From JAFCUW01 sp049898325 (GTDB lineage: Bacteria > Pseudomonadota > Gammaproteobacteria > Burkholderiales > Burkholderiaceae_D), in contig NZ_JAFCXL010000001.1 in assembly GCF_049898325.1 (NCBI RefSeq), forward strand, positions 310,001-374,000: a stretch of DNA of 64,000 nt, written 5' to 3'. The position numbers were made by a program, and so were the translations under genes. Positions 35,623-44,033 of this stretch are shown in pieces; position 1 is the first letter of the stretch, and every line of letters starts with the position of its first letter. Below the pieces are notes generated by a model. That model saw only the letters and a list, made by a program, of their open reading frames with translations, did no database searches and was not told the DNA's origin.

Positions 35623-36294
35623 TCAGGTCGGCGCGCCCCCGTTGGCCAGCCGTTCGGCATACAGGGCGAGCGCCACATCGTTCCTGGCGCCGGTTTTTTC
35701 CAGGATGCGGGCGCGGTAGGTACTCACGGTATTTGCCGCCAAGCCCAGCTGCGCACCAATTTCGCTCACCGAATGGCCACAAACGAGCAGCCGGAATACC
35801 TGGTGCTCGCGGTGCGACAGGGCGTCCGGCGTGGCGTGCCCTTTGACGGATGCGGCGCCGATCGCATTGGCCAGCGCCTCGGCGGTGGCGGCGCTGACGT
35901 AGCGGCCGCCGGCGGCCACCTTGCGCACGGCGGCGATCATGTCGTCCGGGTCGGCGCTCTTGTTCAGGTAGCCGGCCGCGCCCAGCTTCAGGCAGCGCAC
36001 CGCGTACTGCTTTTCCGGGTAGGTGCTCAGCATCAGCACGGCCAGCGCGGGCCAGTGCTTGCGCAAGTGCTGCAGCACGTCGAGGCCATCGCGTTCGGGC
36101 AGGGCGATATCGAGCAGCACCACGTCCAGCGGCAGGCCCGCCTCGAAGCGCTGCGCCACCGTGGCGACGACCTCGGGACCGCTCTGCGCTTCAGCGACCA
36201 CGCGCATGTCGGTGGCGTCGGCCAGCACCTGCTTGACGCCTTCGCGCACGATGCGGTGGTCGTCGCCGATCAGGATGTGGATGGAGGTCGTCAT
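35623..36294 (-). CDS. NarL/FixJ-type response regulator
   Basis: The protein has 223 residues. The receiver has D11/D12, the phospho-acceptor D62 (VVLLDIALPERDG) and the conserved lysine in AAGYLNKSADP. The C-terminal LuxR-type HTH is ALSHREHQVFRLLVCGHSVSEIGAQLGL followed by TVSTYRARILEKTGA. It starts at 36294, overlapping the kinase stop in an ATGA, so kinase and regulator are coupled. Its position just ahead of the cyn genes suggests control of cyanate uptake and breakdown (inference). Confidence 0.92.
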   Translation of the reverse strand: MTTSIHILIGDDHRIVREGVKQVLADATDMRVVAEAQSGPEVVATVAQRFEAGLPLDVVLLDIALPERDGLDVLQHLRKHWPALAVLMLSTYPEKQYAVRCLKLGAAGYLNKSADPDDMIAAVRKVAAGGRYVSAATAEALANAIGAASVKGHATPDALSHREHQVFRLLVCGHSVSEIGAQLGLAANTVSTYRARILEKTGARNDVALALYAERLANGGAPT

Positions 36295-37538
36295 GGGGGC
36301 ACCGGCAAGGTCAGGGAAAATTGCGCACCGTGGCCCGGCGCGCTGTGAATGGCGATTTCGCCGCCAAAGTGGCGCGCCCGTTCGCGCATGCCCATCACGC
36401 CGTAGGCGGTGGCCGCCTCGAAGGCAGCGGCGGCGGCGCCGACGCCATTGTCGGCCACGCTCAGGCGCAGCAGCTGCGCGCCGTGCGCCCCGCTCACGCC
36501 GATATGGATGGCGATGCGACTGGCGCAGGCGTGGCGGCCCACATTGCTGAGCATTTCCTGAAAAATGCGAAACACGGCGATGGCCGCCGCCTCGGGCAGT
36601 TCGACCGCGCTGTCGAGCTCCATCTGCCAGTCCAGCGCCAGCTCGGCCGATTGCACGAACTCCTGCGCCTGCCATTCGAGGGCGGCCCACAGGCCCTGGT
36701 GGTCGAGAATACTGGGCCGCAAATCGGTGATGATGCGGCCCACGTTCTGCACCGCCGTCTCGATCATGCGGCTCATGCCCTGGCACTTGCTGCGCAGGCC
36801 AGAGCGCACGGTGTCGGCCTCCTGCGGCGAACGGGCCGCCTGCTCGGAGAGGCGCTTGTCGAGCCAGTTCACATCCATTTTGAGGGCCACCAGCAGGCTG
36901 CCCAGTTCATCGTGCACTTCGCGGGCGATGCGGGTGCGCTCGTCTTCGCGCACCTTGTCGAGATAGGCCGACAGCTCGCGCAGCTGGCCCAGCGCCGCCG
37001 TCAGCTCGCCCGTGCGCCCGGCCACGCGCAGTTCGAGTTCGTCGTTGGCGCGCTGGAGGGCGGCGGCCTCGCGCTTGCGCTTGGTGATGTCGGTGAAGGT
37101 GACGACGGCGCCGCACACCTGCTGGCCATCGATGATCGGATAGCTCGAGTATTCCACCGCGAAGGCGCTGCCGTCGCGGCGCCAGAACACTTCGCTGTCG
37201 ATGCGGCACGGCAGGCCCTGGCGAAAGGCGTTGAAGATGGGGCAGTCGGTGTCGGCATACGGCGCGCCGTCGGCATGGCTGTGGTGGGTCAGCGCATGCA
37301 TGTTGCGGCCGTGGACCTCGTGCGGCTCGAAGCCGAGCATGCGCGCCCCCGAGCGATTGATGAAGATGCAGTGGCCGGCCAGATCGACGCCGAAGATGCC
37401 CTCGCCCGTCGACTCCATCAATAAGCTCAGTTGATGCTGCCACAGGGGCGCGCTGGCCCCGTCCAGCGACGGCGCCGCCGTGGCAGGGACGTGGATGGCG
37501 TCGGGGTGCGCGGGGTGCGCGGGGTGACTGGGGTCCAT
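36291..37538 (-). CDS. PAS-containing sensor histidine kinase (HisKA_3 type)
   Basis: The protein has 415 residues and no membrane helix, so it is cytoplasmic. A PAS domain (about 35-155; LLMESTGEGIFGVDLAGHCIFINRSGARMLGF in outline) is followed by a coiled coil, the HisKA_3 box RIAREVHDELGSLLVALKMD with the phosphorylated histidine, and a NarX-type ATPase domain (VADNGVG, YGVMGMRERARHFGG). It begins 6 bases after the ggt stop and overlaps its response regulator. A His-Pro-Ala repeat occupies the first 12 residues. Confidence 0.9.
   Translation of the reverse strand: MDPSHPAHPAHPDAIHVPATAAPSLDGASAPLWQHQLSLLMESTGEGIFGVDLAGHCIFINRSGARMLGFEPHEVHGRNMHALTHHSHADGAPYADTDCPIFNAFRQGLPCRIDSEVFWRRDGSAFAVEYSSYPIIDGQQVCGAVVTFTDITKRKREAAALQRANDELELRVAGRTGELTAALGQLRELSAYLDKVREDERTRIAREVHDELGSLLVALKMDVNWLDKRLSEQAARSPQEADTVRSGLRSKCQGMSRMIETAVQNVGRIITDLRPSILDHQGLWAALEWQAQEFVQSAELALDWQMELDSAVELPEAAAIAVFRIFQEMLSNVGRHACASRIAIHIGVSGAHGAQLLRLSVADNGVGAAAAAFEAATAYGVMGMRERARHFGGEIAIHSAPGHGAQFSLTLPVPP
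37503..37529. repeat. Three tandem 9-bp units in the kinase N-terminus
   Basis: GGGGTGCGC is repeated twice and followed by GGGGTGACT, encoding His-Pro-Ala repeats on the minus strand. This is a short, slippage-prone tract with no frame effect. Confidence 0.7.
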
Positions 37539-37544
37539 GCGCGC

Positions 37545-39143
37545 TTACCAGGCGGCGACGGCGCCGTCGGAGCGGGGGTCCGACGCGCCTTCGAGGATGC
37601 CATCGGCGTGGCGCACGATGGCGCCAGCGTGGCCCATGGTTTCGTCGAACGGCAGCAGCACTTCGACATCGTGGCCGCGCGCCGCCAGGTCGTCGAGAAC
37701 CGCCTGGGGAAAGCGCTGTTCGAGCTTGAGCGTGTCGGACTGCTGGCCCCAGGTGCGGCCCAGCAGCCAGCGCGGCGCGCTCAGCGCCGCTTGCAGGGGC
37801 TGGCCGAACACCACGTGGCGGGTGAACACGGCGGCCTGGGTCTGCGGCTGGCCGTCGCCGCCCATGCTGCCGTAGACCATCACGCGGCCGTCCTTGAGAC
37901 GGGCGCCGGCAGGATTGAGCGTATGAAACGGCTTTTTGCCCGGCGCCAGGGCCAGCAGGTGCTGCGCATCGAGGCTGAACGAGGCGCCCCGGTTTTGCCA
38001 GTTGATGCCCGTCTGCGGCAGTACAACGCCGCTGCCGAATTCATGATAGATGCTCTGGATGAAGGACACCGCCAGGCCGTCCTGGTCGATCACCCCCATC
38101 CAGACGGTGTCGCCCGGCCCCTTGCCCTCGCCCCACGGGGCGGCGCGATCGCGGCCAATGCCGGCCGCCAGCGCATCGAGGCGCGCGTCGGTCAGCAGGT
38201 CCTGGGCGTCGATGGCCATGTGGCGGGGATCGGTGAGAAACGTGTCGCGCAAGCTGAACGCGCGCTTGGTCGCCTCCACCACCAGGTGGACATGATCGGC
38301 GCTGTCGGCGGCCACCGCGGCCAGGCCGACCCGGTCGAGCAGGCCCAGGATGGCCAGCGAGACGACGCCCTGGGTGGGCGCCGTCATATTAAACAGCGTG
38401 CCGGCCGAATGGGACAGCTGCAGCGGGGTGACGCGCGCGGCGCGGTAGGCGGCCAGGTCGGCGCCATCGACGGGCGCGCCCACCGCCGCCAGGTCGGCGG
38501 CGATGCGTGCGGCCAGCGGGCCCCGGTAAAAACTGTCGAGGCCATCGGCGGCCAGCATCGCCAGCGTGGCGGCCAGGCGCGGCTGGACAAAGCGCGCGCC
38601 CGCCCGCGGCACGGCGCCGTCGACCAGGAACTGCTCGCAAAAGCCGTCCTGGTCGCGCAATTGCGCCAGTTGACTGGCGGTGGCGTCGTGCTGGCTCTGG
38701 GTGACGGCCACGCCATCGCGGGCGTAGCCGATGGCGTCTTCGAGCAGGCGCGCCAGCGGCAGGCGCCCGCCCATCTCGCCGGCCAGTTCGAGCGCGCACT
38801 GCCAGCCGCCGATGGTGCCGGCGACGGTGTTGGCGGCCAGCGGCCCGCGCACGGGAATGGCGGCCAGGCCGCGCTGCTGGTAGGCGCCGATGGTGGCCGC
38901 GCGCGCCGCCGGGCCGCAGGCATCGATGGCGATCGGCGCCCCGCCCGGCGGCACAATCAGCCAGAAGCCATCGCCGCCGATGCCGTTCATGTGGGGATAG
39001 ACGGCGGCGATGGTGGCGGCGGCGGCGATCATCGCCTCGATCGCATTGCCGCCGCTGCGCATGACGGCCAGCGCCGTTTGCGACGCCAGGTGGTGCGGCG
39101 CGACCGCCATCGCCCGGGTCGAACGGGCGCTATGAATGTGCAT
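37545..39143 (-). CDS. ggt: Gamma-glutamyltransferase/peptidase-like protein
   Basis: The protein has 532 residues and belongs to the Ntn-hydrolase GGT family. The N-terminal half has AVMRSGGNAIEAMIAAAATIAAVYPHMNGIGGDGFWL in outline. The autoprocessing threonine region is GPGDTVWMGVIDQDGLAVSFIQS, with the substrate loop GINWQNRGASF and MVYGSMGGDGQPQ. No signal peptide is seen with the start at 39143 (AGGATACGTCC upstream), so it is of the cytoplasmic YwrD-like branch. It is directly upstream of the kinase-regulator-cyn genes, with a gap of 6 bases to the kinase. The substrate is unknown. Confidence 0.87.
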   Translation of the reverse strand: MHIHSARSTRAMAVAPHHLASQTALAVMRSGGNAIEAMIAAAATIAAVYPHMNGIGGDGFWLIVPPGGAPIAIDACGPAARAATIGAYQQRGLAAIPVRGPLAANTVAGTIGGWQCALELAGEMGGRLPLARLLEDAIGYARDGVAVTQSQHDATASQLAQLRDQDGFCEQFLVDGAVPRAGARFVQPRLAATLAMLAADGLDSFYRGPLAARIAADLAAVGAPVDGADLAAYRAARVTPLQLSHSAGTLFNMTAPTQGVVSLAILGLLDRVGLAAVAADSADHVHLVVEATKRAFSLRDTFLTDPRHMAIDAQDLLTDARLDALAAGIGRDRAAPWGEGKGPGDTVWMGVIDQDGLAVSFIQSIYHEFGSGVVLPQTGINWQNRGASFSLDAQHLLALAPGKKPFHTLNPAGARLKDGRVMVYGSMGGDGQPQTQAAVFTRHVVFGQPLQAALSAPRWLLGRTWGQQSDTLKLEQRFPQAVLDDLAARGHDVEVLLPFDETMGHAGAIVRHADGILEGASDPRSDGAVAAW

Positions 39144-39478
39144 GGACGTATCCTGAAAATGCAGGCCTTGCGCGGGGCGCGCCGCCCACCTTACGCCGAA
39201 ACGGGCGTCGGGCGCAATAGGTGCCTGCGGGGAGTCTGCCGACATCGATCACCGCGGCCATGGACGGCGCTACCGCTGTTGCAGAGGAATAGTGTTCATT
39301 ATCAATACACTCGATAACTCCATTGCTTGCTAGTTAATTGCCGTACCGCCACATTGGCTGTATGAAAAACACCGACCTCCTGCCTTTGCTGTTCATGGCG
39401 GCCGGCACCATCCTCACCCTCGACGGGGCGGCGCAGACAATCGGGCAAGGGGCGCGGTCGGCGCGCACGCCAGGGGGC
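39144..39478. other. 335-base gap between ggt and the GGDEF-EAL gene; candidate operator
   Basis: No gene is supported here. It holds a palindrome AGTGT-N11-ACACT (39291-39311) of LysR-like size about 150 bases upstream of ggt. A plus-strand reading frame from 39362 (MKNTDLLPLL...) looks like a signal peptide for 25 residues but then runs antisense to the next gene and has no ribosome site, so I leave it out. Confidence 0.4.
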
Positions 39479-41554
39479 TTAAGCGGGCACGTCCAGCATG
39501 TCCACCGGCACAGGGCGACCAAACAGGTAGCCCTGGAAGCGGCTACAGCCCAGGCTGGTGAGGAAATCCCGTTGCGCCAGCGTTTCCACCCCCTCGGCGA
39601 TCACGGACAATCCGAAACTGTGGGCCAGGGCAATGATGGCCCGCACGATCACGGCATCGCTGGTGTCGTTGATCACATCCTGGACAAACGACCGGTCGAT
39701 CTTGATTTCGTAGAGCGGCAAGCGCTTCAGGTAAGACAAGGACGAAAAGCCGGTACCGAAATCGTCGAGCGAAAAGCGAATGCCCCGGCGGCGCAGGGCG
39801 ATGATCTTGCTGATCGTACAATCGACCTCGTCGAGCAGCAAGCTTTCGGTCAACTCCAGGATCAGGCAGTGGGGATTGGCCCCGCTGCCCTCGACGATGC
39901 CCAGTACGCGGGCGACGAAGCCGGCGTCACCCATCTGGCGCGCGCTGACATTGACGGCAATGGTCAGTTGCGCGCACGCGGGGTCGGTCGACCAGGTGCA
40001 CAACTGGGCACAGGCCGTCTCGATCGCCCAGCAGCCCAGGTCGTGAATCAGGCCGGTGTCTTCGGCCAGACCGATAAACGCCGCCGGCATGATCAGGCCC
40101 TTGTCGGGATGCTGCAGGCGCAACAGGGCTTCGACGCCGATCAGTGTCCCGGCGTGATCGACTTGCGCCTGGAAATAGAGCACGAAGTGCCGATGCTCGA
40201 GTCCCAGCCGCAGGTCCGCTTCCATCGTGTTGCGCATGGCAATGCGTGCCTGCATGGCCGGATCGAACATCATCTGGGTGTTGCGCCCGCCCGCCTTGGC
40301 GCTGTACAGGGCGATGTCGGCGCGCTTCATTAACTCATCCGGACCGGGCTGGTTGTCGCAAAACAGGGCAATGCCGATGCTCGCCGACATCCTGTGCAAA
40401 TTGCCATTGAGCATATAGGGAGCGTCCAGCAGGCCGATGATTTTCCTGGCAATTGCCGCCCCGGCATCGGCGGCGGCCTCCGTCACGCAATCGAGCTGCT
40501 CGATGATGATGACGAACTCGTCGCCGCCGGTGCGCGCCACCGTGTCCTGGGCGCGCATGCCGGCGCTCAGGCGCTGGCCCGTCTGCTTGAGGATCTCATC
40601 GCCCGCATCGTGGCCATGGGTGTCGTTGAGCGTTTTAAAATTGTCCAGGTCAAGAAACAACAGCGCCCCGTAACGCTTGCTGCGCGCCGCCACCGCCAGC
40701 GCATGCAGAAGCCGGTCCTGCATCAGGCGCCGGTTTGGCAGCCCTGTGAGCGGATCGAGGAAGGCCAGCTTGCGGATGGTTTCTTCGGACGCCTTCAGCG
40801 CCGTCACGTCGGTGGAAAATTCGCCCAGCAAGCGTTGCCCGGAGGCGCCGATGAAGGGAAAACGGGTGTTCTGCCAATAGGCGACGTCGGCATTGGGCAG
40901 GTGAAATTCGTCGATCGTCTCGGTGATGGTGCCGCTGTCGAGCACCTCGAGATCGCTGGCGCTGGGGACGATGCGCAGGTTGCGCCGTGCCGGTCCGTCC
41001 GTCTTGCCGATCCACTGTTCCCCCTGCACACCGAAGGCCGTGCTCCATCCCTTGTTCATGTACAAGTAGCAGCCCGCATGATCCTTGATCGAGGCGACGA
41101 AGGGGCTGGCATCCATGAAGGCGTGGAAGCGCTTTTCGCTGTCGATCAGTTCGAGCTCGGTGCGGCGCAAGCTGGCCCGTGCGCGGGCATCGTGCAGTTC
41201 GCGCTGCAAGGCCGGGGCCAAGCGCGCCAGGTTGTGCTTCATGACATAGTCGTTGGCGCCCGCCTTCATCATGGCCACCGCAGTTTCCTCGCCCACCGTC
41301 CCGGACACCAGGATGAACGGGACATCGCCCTGCAGCGACCGGCACAGCATGAGGGCGTCCATGCCGCTAAATCCGGGCATGGAAAAATCGGACAGCACCA
41401 CGTCCCACGGCTGCGCCAGGGCCGCCGCCAGCATCACCGCGTCGTGCACGCGGGTCGATGTCAGGTCGAAGCCGCCCTTGCGCAGCGCGCGCTCGACCAG
41501 CGCGGCGTCGTCCTCGCAGTCTTCCACCAGCAGCACTTTCAGGGGCTGTCTCAT
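39479..41554 (-). CDS. REC-PAS-GGDEF-EAL cyclic-di-GMP signalling protein
   Basis: The protein has 691 residues. The receiver (1-120) has phospho-acceptor D56 in VVLSDFSMPG. A PAS domain follows (about 140-255). The GGDEF domain has RTGGDEFVIIIE, predicted active. The EAL domain has VEALLRLQ, the asparagine in VNVSARQ, ELTESLLL, LDDFGTGFSSLSYLKRLP, KIDRSFV and EGVET, all needed for phosphodiesterase activity. It starts at 41554 and overlaps the Rcp1-type receiver stop by four bases. It is the output of a three-gene module led by an ethylene-receptor-like kinase. Confidence 0.93.
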   Translation of the reverse strand: MRQPLKVLLVEDCEDDAALVERALRKGGFDLTSTRVHDAVMLAAALAQPWDVVLSDFSMPGFSGMDALMLCRSLQGDVPFILVSGTVGEETAVAMMKAGANDYVMKHNLARLAPALQRELHDARARASLRRTELELIDSEKRFHAFMDASPFVASIKDHAGCYLYMNKGWSTAFGVQGEQWIGKTDGPARRNLRIVPSASDLEVLDSGTITETIDEFHLPNADVAYWQNTRFPFIGASGQRLLGEFSTDVTALKASEETIRKLAFLDPLTGLPNRRLMQDRLLHALAVAARSKRYGALLFLDLDNFKTLNDTHGHDAGDEILKQTGQRLSAGMRAQDTVARTGGDEFVIIIEQLDCVTEAAADAGAAIARKIIGLLDAPYMLNGNLHRMSASIGIALFCDNQPGPDELMKRADIALYSAKAGGRNTQMMFDPAMQARIAMRNTMEADLRLGLEHRHFVLYFQAQVDHAGTLIGVEALLRLQHPDKGLIMPAAFIGLAEDTGLIHDLGCWAIETACAQLCTWSTDPACAQLTIAVNVSARQMGDAGFVARVLGIVEGSGANPHCLILELTESLLLDEVDCTISKIIALRRRGIRFSLDDFGTGFSSLSYLKRLPLYEIKIDRSFVQDVINDTSDAVIVRAIIALAHSFGLSVIAEGVETLAQRDFLTSLGCSRFQGYLFGRPVPVDMLDVPA

Positions 41555-41985
41555 GCCAGCCCCTGCGCCGCCGCGGTCTGATTCAAGGTCAGCCAATAGT
41601 GCGTCAGCTGCGCGACCATCGCCACAAATTGCGAGAAATCGATGGGCTTGACCAGGTAACTGTTGGCGCCCAGCGCGTAACACGCGGCCAGGTCGTCGTC
41701 GAGCATCGACGAGGTCAACATCAGCACGGGGATCAGGCGGGTACGGGGATCGGCGCGGATCGCCTTGAGCACGCCCATGCCATCGAGGCGGGGCAGCTTC
41801 AGGTCCAGCACCACCAGTCTTGGCAGCGCCTCCGGCGCGCAGCCGGACAGGCACTCGAGCGCTTCGACGCCATCGTGCGCGACCAGCGGGTGAGCGACCT
41901 TGGCGAGCTCGAACGCGCGCAAGATCAAGGCCTCGTCGTCGGGATTGTCCTCGACCAGCAGCAGCAGATCAGACCGGCTCGGCAT
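41551..41985 (-). CDS. Rcp1-type single-domain response regulator
   Basis: The protein has 144 residues and is only a receiver: acidic pocket VEDNPDDEALI, phospho-acceptor D61 in VVLDLKLPRLDG, threonine in LTSSM and lysine in YLVKPIDF. The sequence type (NPDDEALILRAFE) is that of Rcp1-like regulators that partner phytochrome-type kinases. It overlaps the kinase stop by 17 bases and the downstream GGDEF-EAL start by 4, so the three proteins are made together. Confidence 0.93.
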   Translation of the reverse strand: MPSRSDLLLLVEDNPDDEALILRAFELAKVAHPLVAHDGVEALECLSGCAPEALPRLVVLDLKLPRLDGMGVLKAIRADPRTRLIPVLMLTSSMLDDDLAACYALGANSYLVKPIDFSQFVAMVAQLTHYWLTLNQTAAAQGLA

Positions 41986-43132
41986 GGTTCACCCGGCTCG
42001 CGTGGAAGTAGAACGTGGCGCCCTTGCCGACCTCGGCCTCGGCCCAGATACGGCCGCCGTGGCGCAAGATAATCCGCTTGACCAGCGCCAGACCGATGCC
42101 GGTGCCGGCAAAGTCGGCCGCCTTGTGCAGGCGCTGGAACGCGCCGAACATGTTCCCCATGTGCTGCATGTCAAAACCGGCGCCATTGTCGGCGACGAAA
42201 TACACGGTGCCGCCTGCCTGCTCGAGGCTGCCGATCCGGATCACCGGCTTGCTCGTCTTGCTGGTAAATTTCCAGGCATTTTCAAGCAGGTTTTGCAGCA
42301 CGATCTGCAACAAGGCCTTGTCGCCGTCGATCTGCATGCCCGGTTCAATGTCCCAGGCGAGCTCGCGCTGCGGATGGTCTGCCGCCAGCTGCGCGGCAAT
42401 GGCGCCGCCCAACGCGCTCAGGTCGAGCAGCTCGCACCTGAGCGCTGCCCGTCCCACCTCGGACAATCGCAGCAAGTCATCGATCAGGTGGCCCATGCGC
42501 TGGCTGGCAAGCCGGATACGCTTGAGCACAAGCTTGCCGTCTTCGTCGAGCACGTGCTCGTAATCCTCGAGCAGGACCAGTGAAAAACCATCCATGCTAC
42601 GCAAGGGCGCGCGCAAGTCGTGCGACACCGAGTAGCTAAATGCCTTGAGCTCTTCGTTGAGCGCACTGAGCTCGAGATTTTTCTCGCTGAGCAGGCGCTC
42701 GATGCGGATGCGGTCATCGATTTCACGACGTAGTTGCGCATTGCTGGCGGCCAGCGCCGCCGGGCTGGGCAAGGCCAGCGCGAACGGCACCAGCTTCATC
42801 AGCAAGATGGCGGTGGGGATCGACGCCAGCGCCGTGATCGCCTTGATTGCGCCGGCCAGCCAGTACGTGGGATGCCAGACGGTCCAGATTTCCATCAGGT
42901 GGCTGGCGCCACAGGCCAGGATGAAAACGGCGAAACACAGGAACATGAAGTTGAACTGCAAGTCCTTGCGGCGCCAGACAAAGAACAGCAAGGTGGGCGG
43001 AATGGTGAAGTACGCCATGGCGATGAGCGCGTCGGACACCACATGCAGCCACAGCACGGCGGGCTGCCACAGGTAGCAATGACCGTGCGGCATGAAGTTA
43101 TTCGATGAGAAAAATTGGCTGAGCATGTCCAC
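41969..43132 (-). CDS. Sensor histidine kinase with ethylene-receptor-like N-terminal domain
   Basis: The protein has 387 residues. The first 115 residues hold three membrane helices closely resembling the ethylene-binding domain of plant ETR1 and cyanobacterial SynEtr1. The five residues known to matter in ETR1 (D25, Y32, I62, C65, H69) correspond without gaps to D34, Y41, I71, C74 and H78, in SDALIAMAYFTIP and FILACGASHL. C74 and H78 are the presumed copper ligands. A coiled coil leads to a phytochrome-like HisKA (H171 in YSVSHDLRAPLRSM) and a HATPase domain (VADNGAGFDMQ, GTGIGLALVKRII). There is no GAF domain, unlike ETR1. The ligand (ethylene or Cu) is inference. Confidence 0.9.
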   Translation of the reverse strand: MDMLSQFFSSNNFMPHGHCYLWQPAVLWLHVVSDALIAMAYFTIPPTLLFFVWRRKDLQFNFMFLCFAVFILACGASHLMEIWTVWHPTYWLAGAIKAITALASIPTAILLMKLVPFALALPSPAALAASNAQLRREIDDRIRIERLLSEKNLELSALNEELKAFSYSVSHDLRAPLRSMDGFSLVLLEDYEHVLDEDGKLVLKRIRLASQRMGHLIDDLLRLSEVGRAALRCELLDLSALGGAIAAQLAADHPQRELAWDIEPGMQIDGDKALLQIVLQNLLENAWKFTSKTSKPVIRIGSLEQAGGTVYFVADNGAGFDMQHMGNMFGAFQRLHKAADFAGTGIGLALVKRIILRHGGRIWAEAEVGKGATFYFHASRVNHAEPV

Positions 43133-43250
43133 GGGGCTTTATTGGGATGAATCGGTGGGGGCCGATGCGCAATCTGTGGAGGCAGGACGCCACGAGTGAA
43201 TGCCATTGGTAAGTCGGCTGCAGGCCCGCGTTGCTTGGGGGAGCCACATC

Positions 43251-43262
43251 ACCGATATCGGT
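43251..43262. promoter_or_regulatory. Perfect 12-bp palindrome upstream of the ethylene-receptor-like kinase
   Basis: ACCGATATCGGT lies about 120 bases upstream of the kinase start in a 247-base gap. It could be a regulator site. No promoter hexamers were convincing, so this is only a candidate. Confidence 0.25.
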
Positions 43263-43379
43263 CAGCCAGGATGTGATTGCCAGTATGGGTGAAAGTTGCC
43301 GCAAGGATTCGAGAGATACGCTTGGGAGCAACAAGATAAACTCCCGTCCGGCTGCGCACGCTGCCCCGCCGGCGCGTGC

Positions 43380-44033
43380 TTAGCCGGCACCGACCAGGCC
43401 GTGCTTCACCGCCAGCAACACCAGGCTGACGACGTCGCGCACGCCGAGCCGCTCCATCAGTTGGGCGCGGTGCGCTGCCACCGTTTTCTCGCTCAGGTCG
43501 AGTTCGAAGGCAATTTCCTTGGTGCCTTTGCGATTGACGATCATGGTGAGGATCTGCAATTGGCGCGCCGTCAGCGATTGAAATTGCTTCTGCTCCGCCG
43601 ATGGTCCGCGCACGAAGCGTTCGATCACTTTGGTCGAAACCTGCGGACTCAGATAGGTCTCGCGGCGGACGATCGCGTTCAGTGCGATCTCCAGTTCGGC
43701 CGGTGCGGATTCCTTCAACAGGTAGGCCGATGCGCCCAGTTGCAGCGCTTCCGTCACCATCTCCTCAGAGGCATGCATGCTGAGGATAATGGTGGCCACC
43801 TGGGGATACTGCGCCTTGAGCACGCGCACCAGGTCGAGCCCGCTGTGGGCTCCCATCGTAATGTCGGTCACCACGATATCGGGCACGTGCCGGGCCACCT
43901 CGTGCAAGGCCGCATCCGGATCGGACGCTTCGGCGATGACGAAGAAATCGTCGAGCTGATCGATCAGGCTGCGAATGCCGGCGCGCACCAGCACGTGATC
44001 GTCGACCAGCAGGATGGTGGTCTTGCGCTTCAT
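43380..44033 (-). CDS. LuxR-type response regulator
   Basis: The protein has 217 residues and belongs to the NarL/FixJ family. The receiver has DD at 11-12, D57 in VVTDITMGAHSG and the lysine in SAYLLKESAP. The HTH has SLTARQLQILTMIVNRKGTKEIAFELDLSEKTVAAHRAQ in outline. It starts at 44033 and overlaps the kinase stop (ATGA), so it is the cognate regulator of the multi-PAS kinase. Targets are unknown; the divergent chemoreceptor region with its repeats is one candidate. Confidence 0.92.
   Translation of the reverse strand: MKRKTTILLVDDHVLVRAGIRSLIDQLDDFFVIAEASDPDAALHEVARHVPDIVVTDITMGAHSGLDLVRVLKAQYPQVATIILSMHASEEMVTEALQLGASAYLLKESAPAELEIALNAIVRRETYLSPQVSTKVIERFVRGPSAEQKQFQSLTARQLQILTMIVNRKGTKEIAFELDLSEKTVAAHRAQLMERLGVRDVVSLVLLAVKHGLVGAG

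Noticed and set aside
39362..40333. Plus-strand frame starting MKNTDLLPLLFMAAG, signal-peptide-like
   Set aside because: After about 39 codons it is antisense to the GGDEF-EAL gene, has no ribosome site, and the downstream part looks like a shadow frame.
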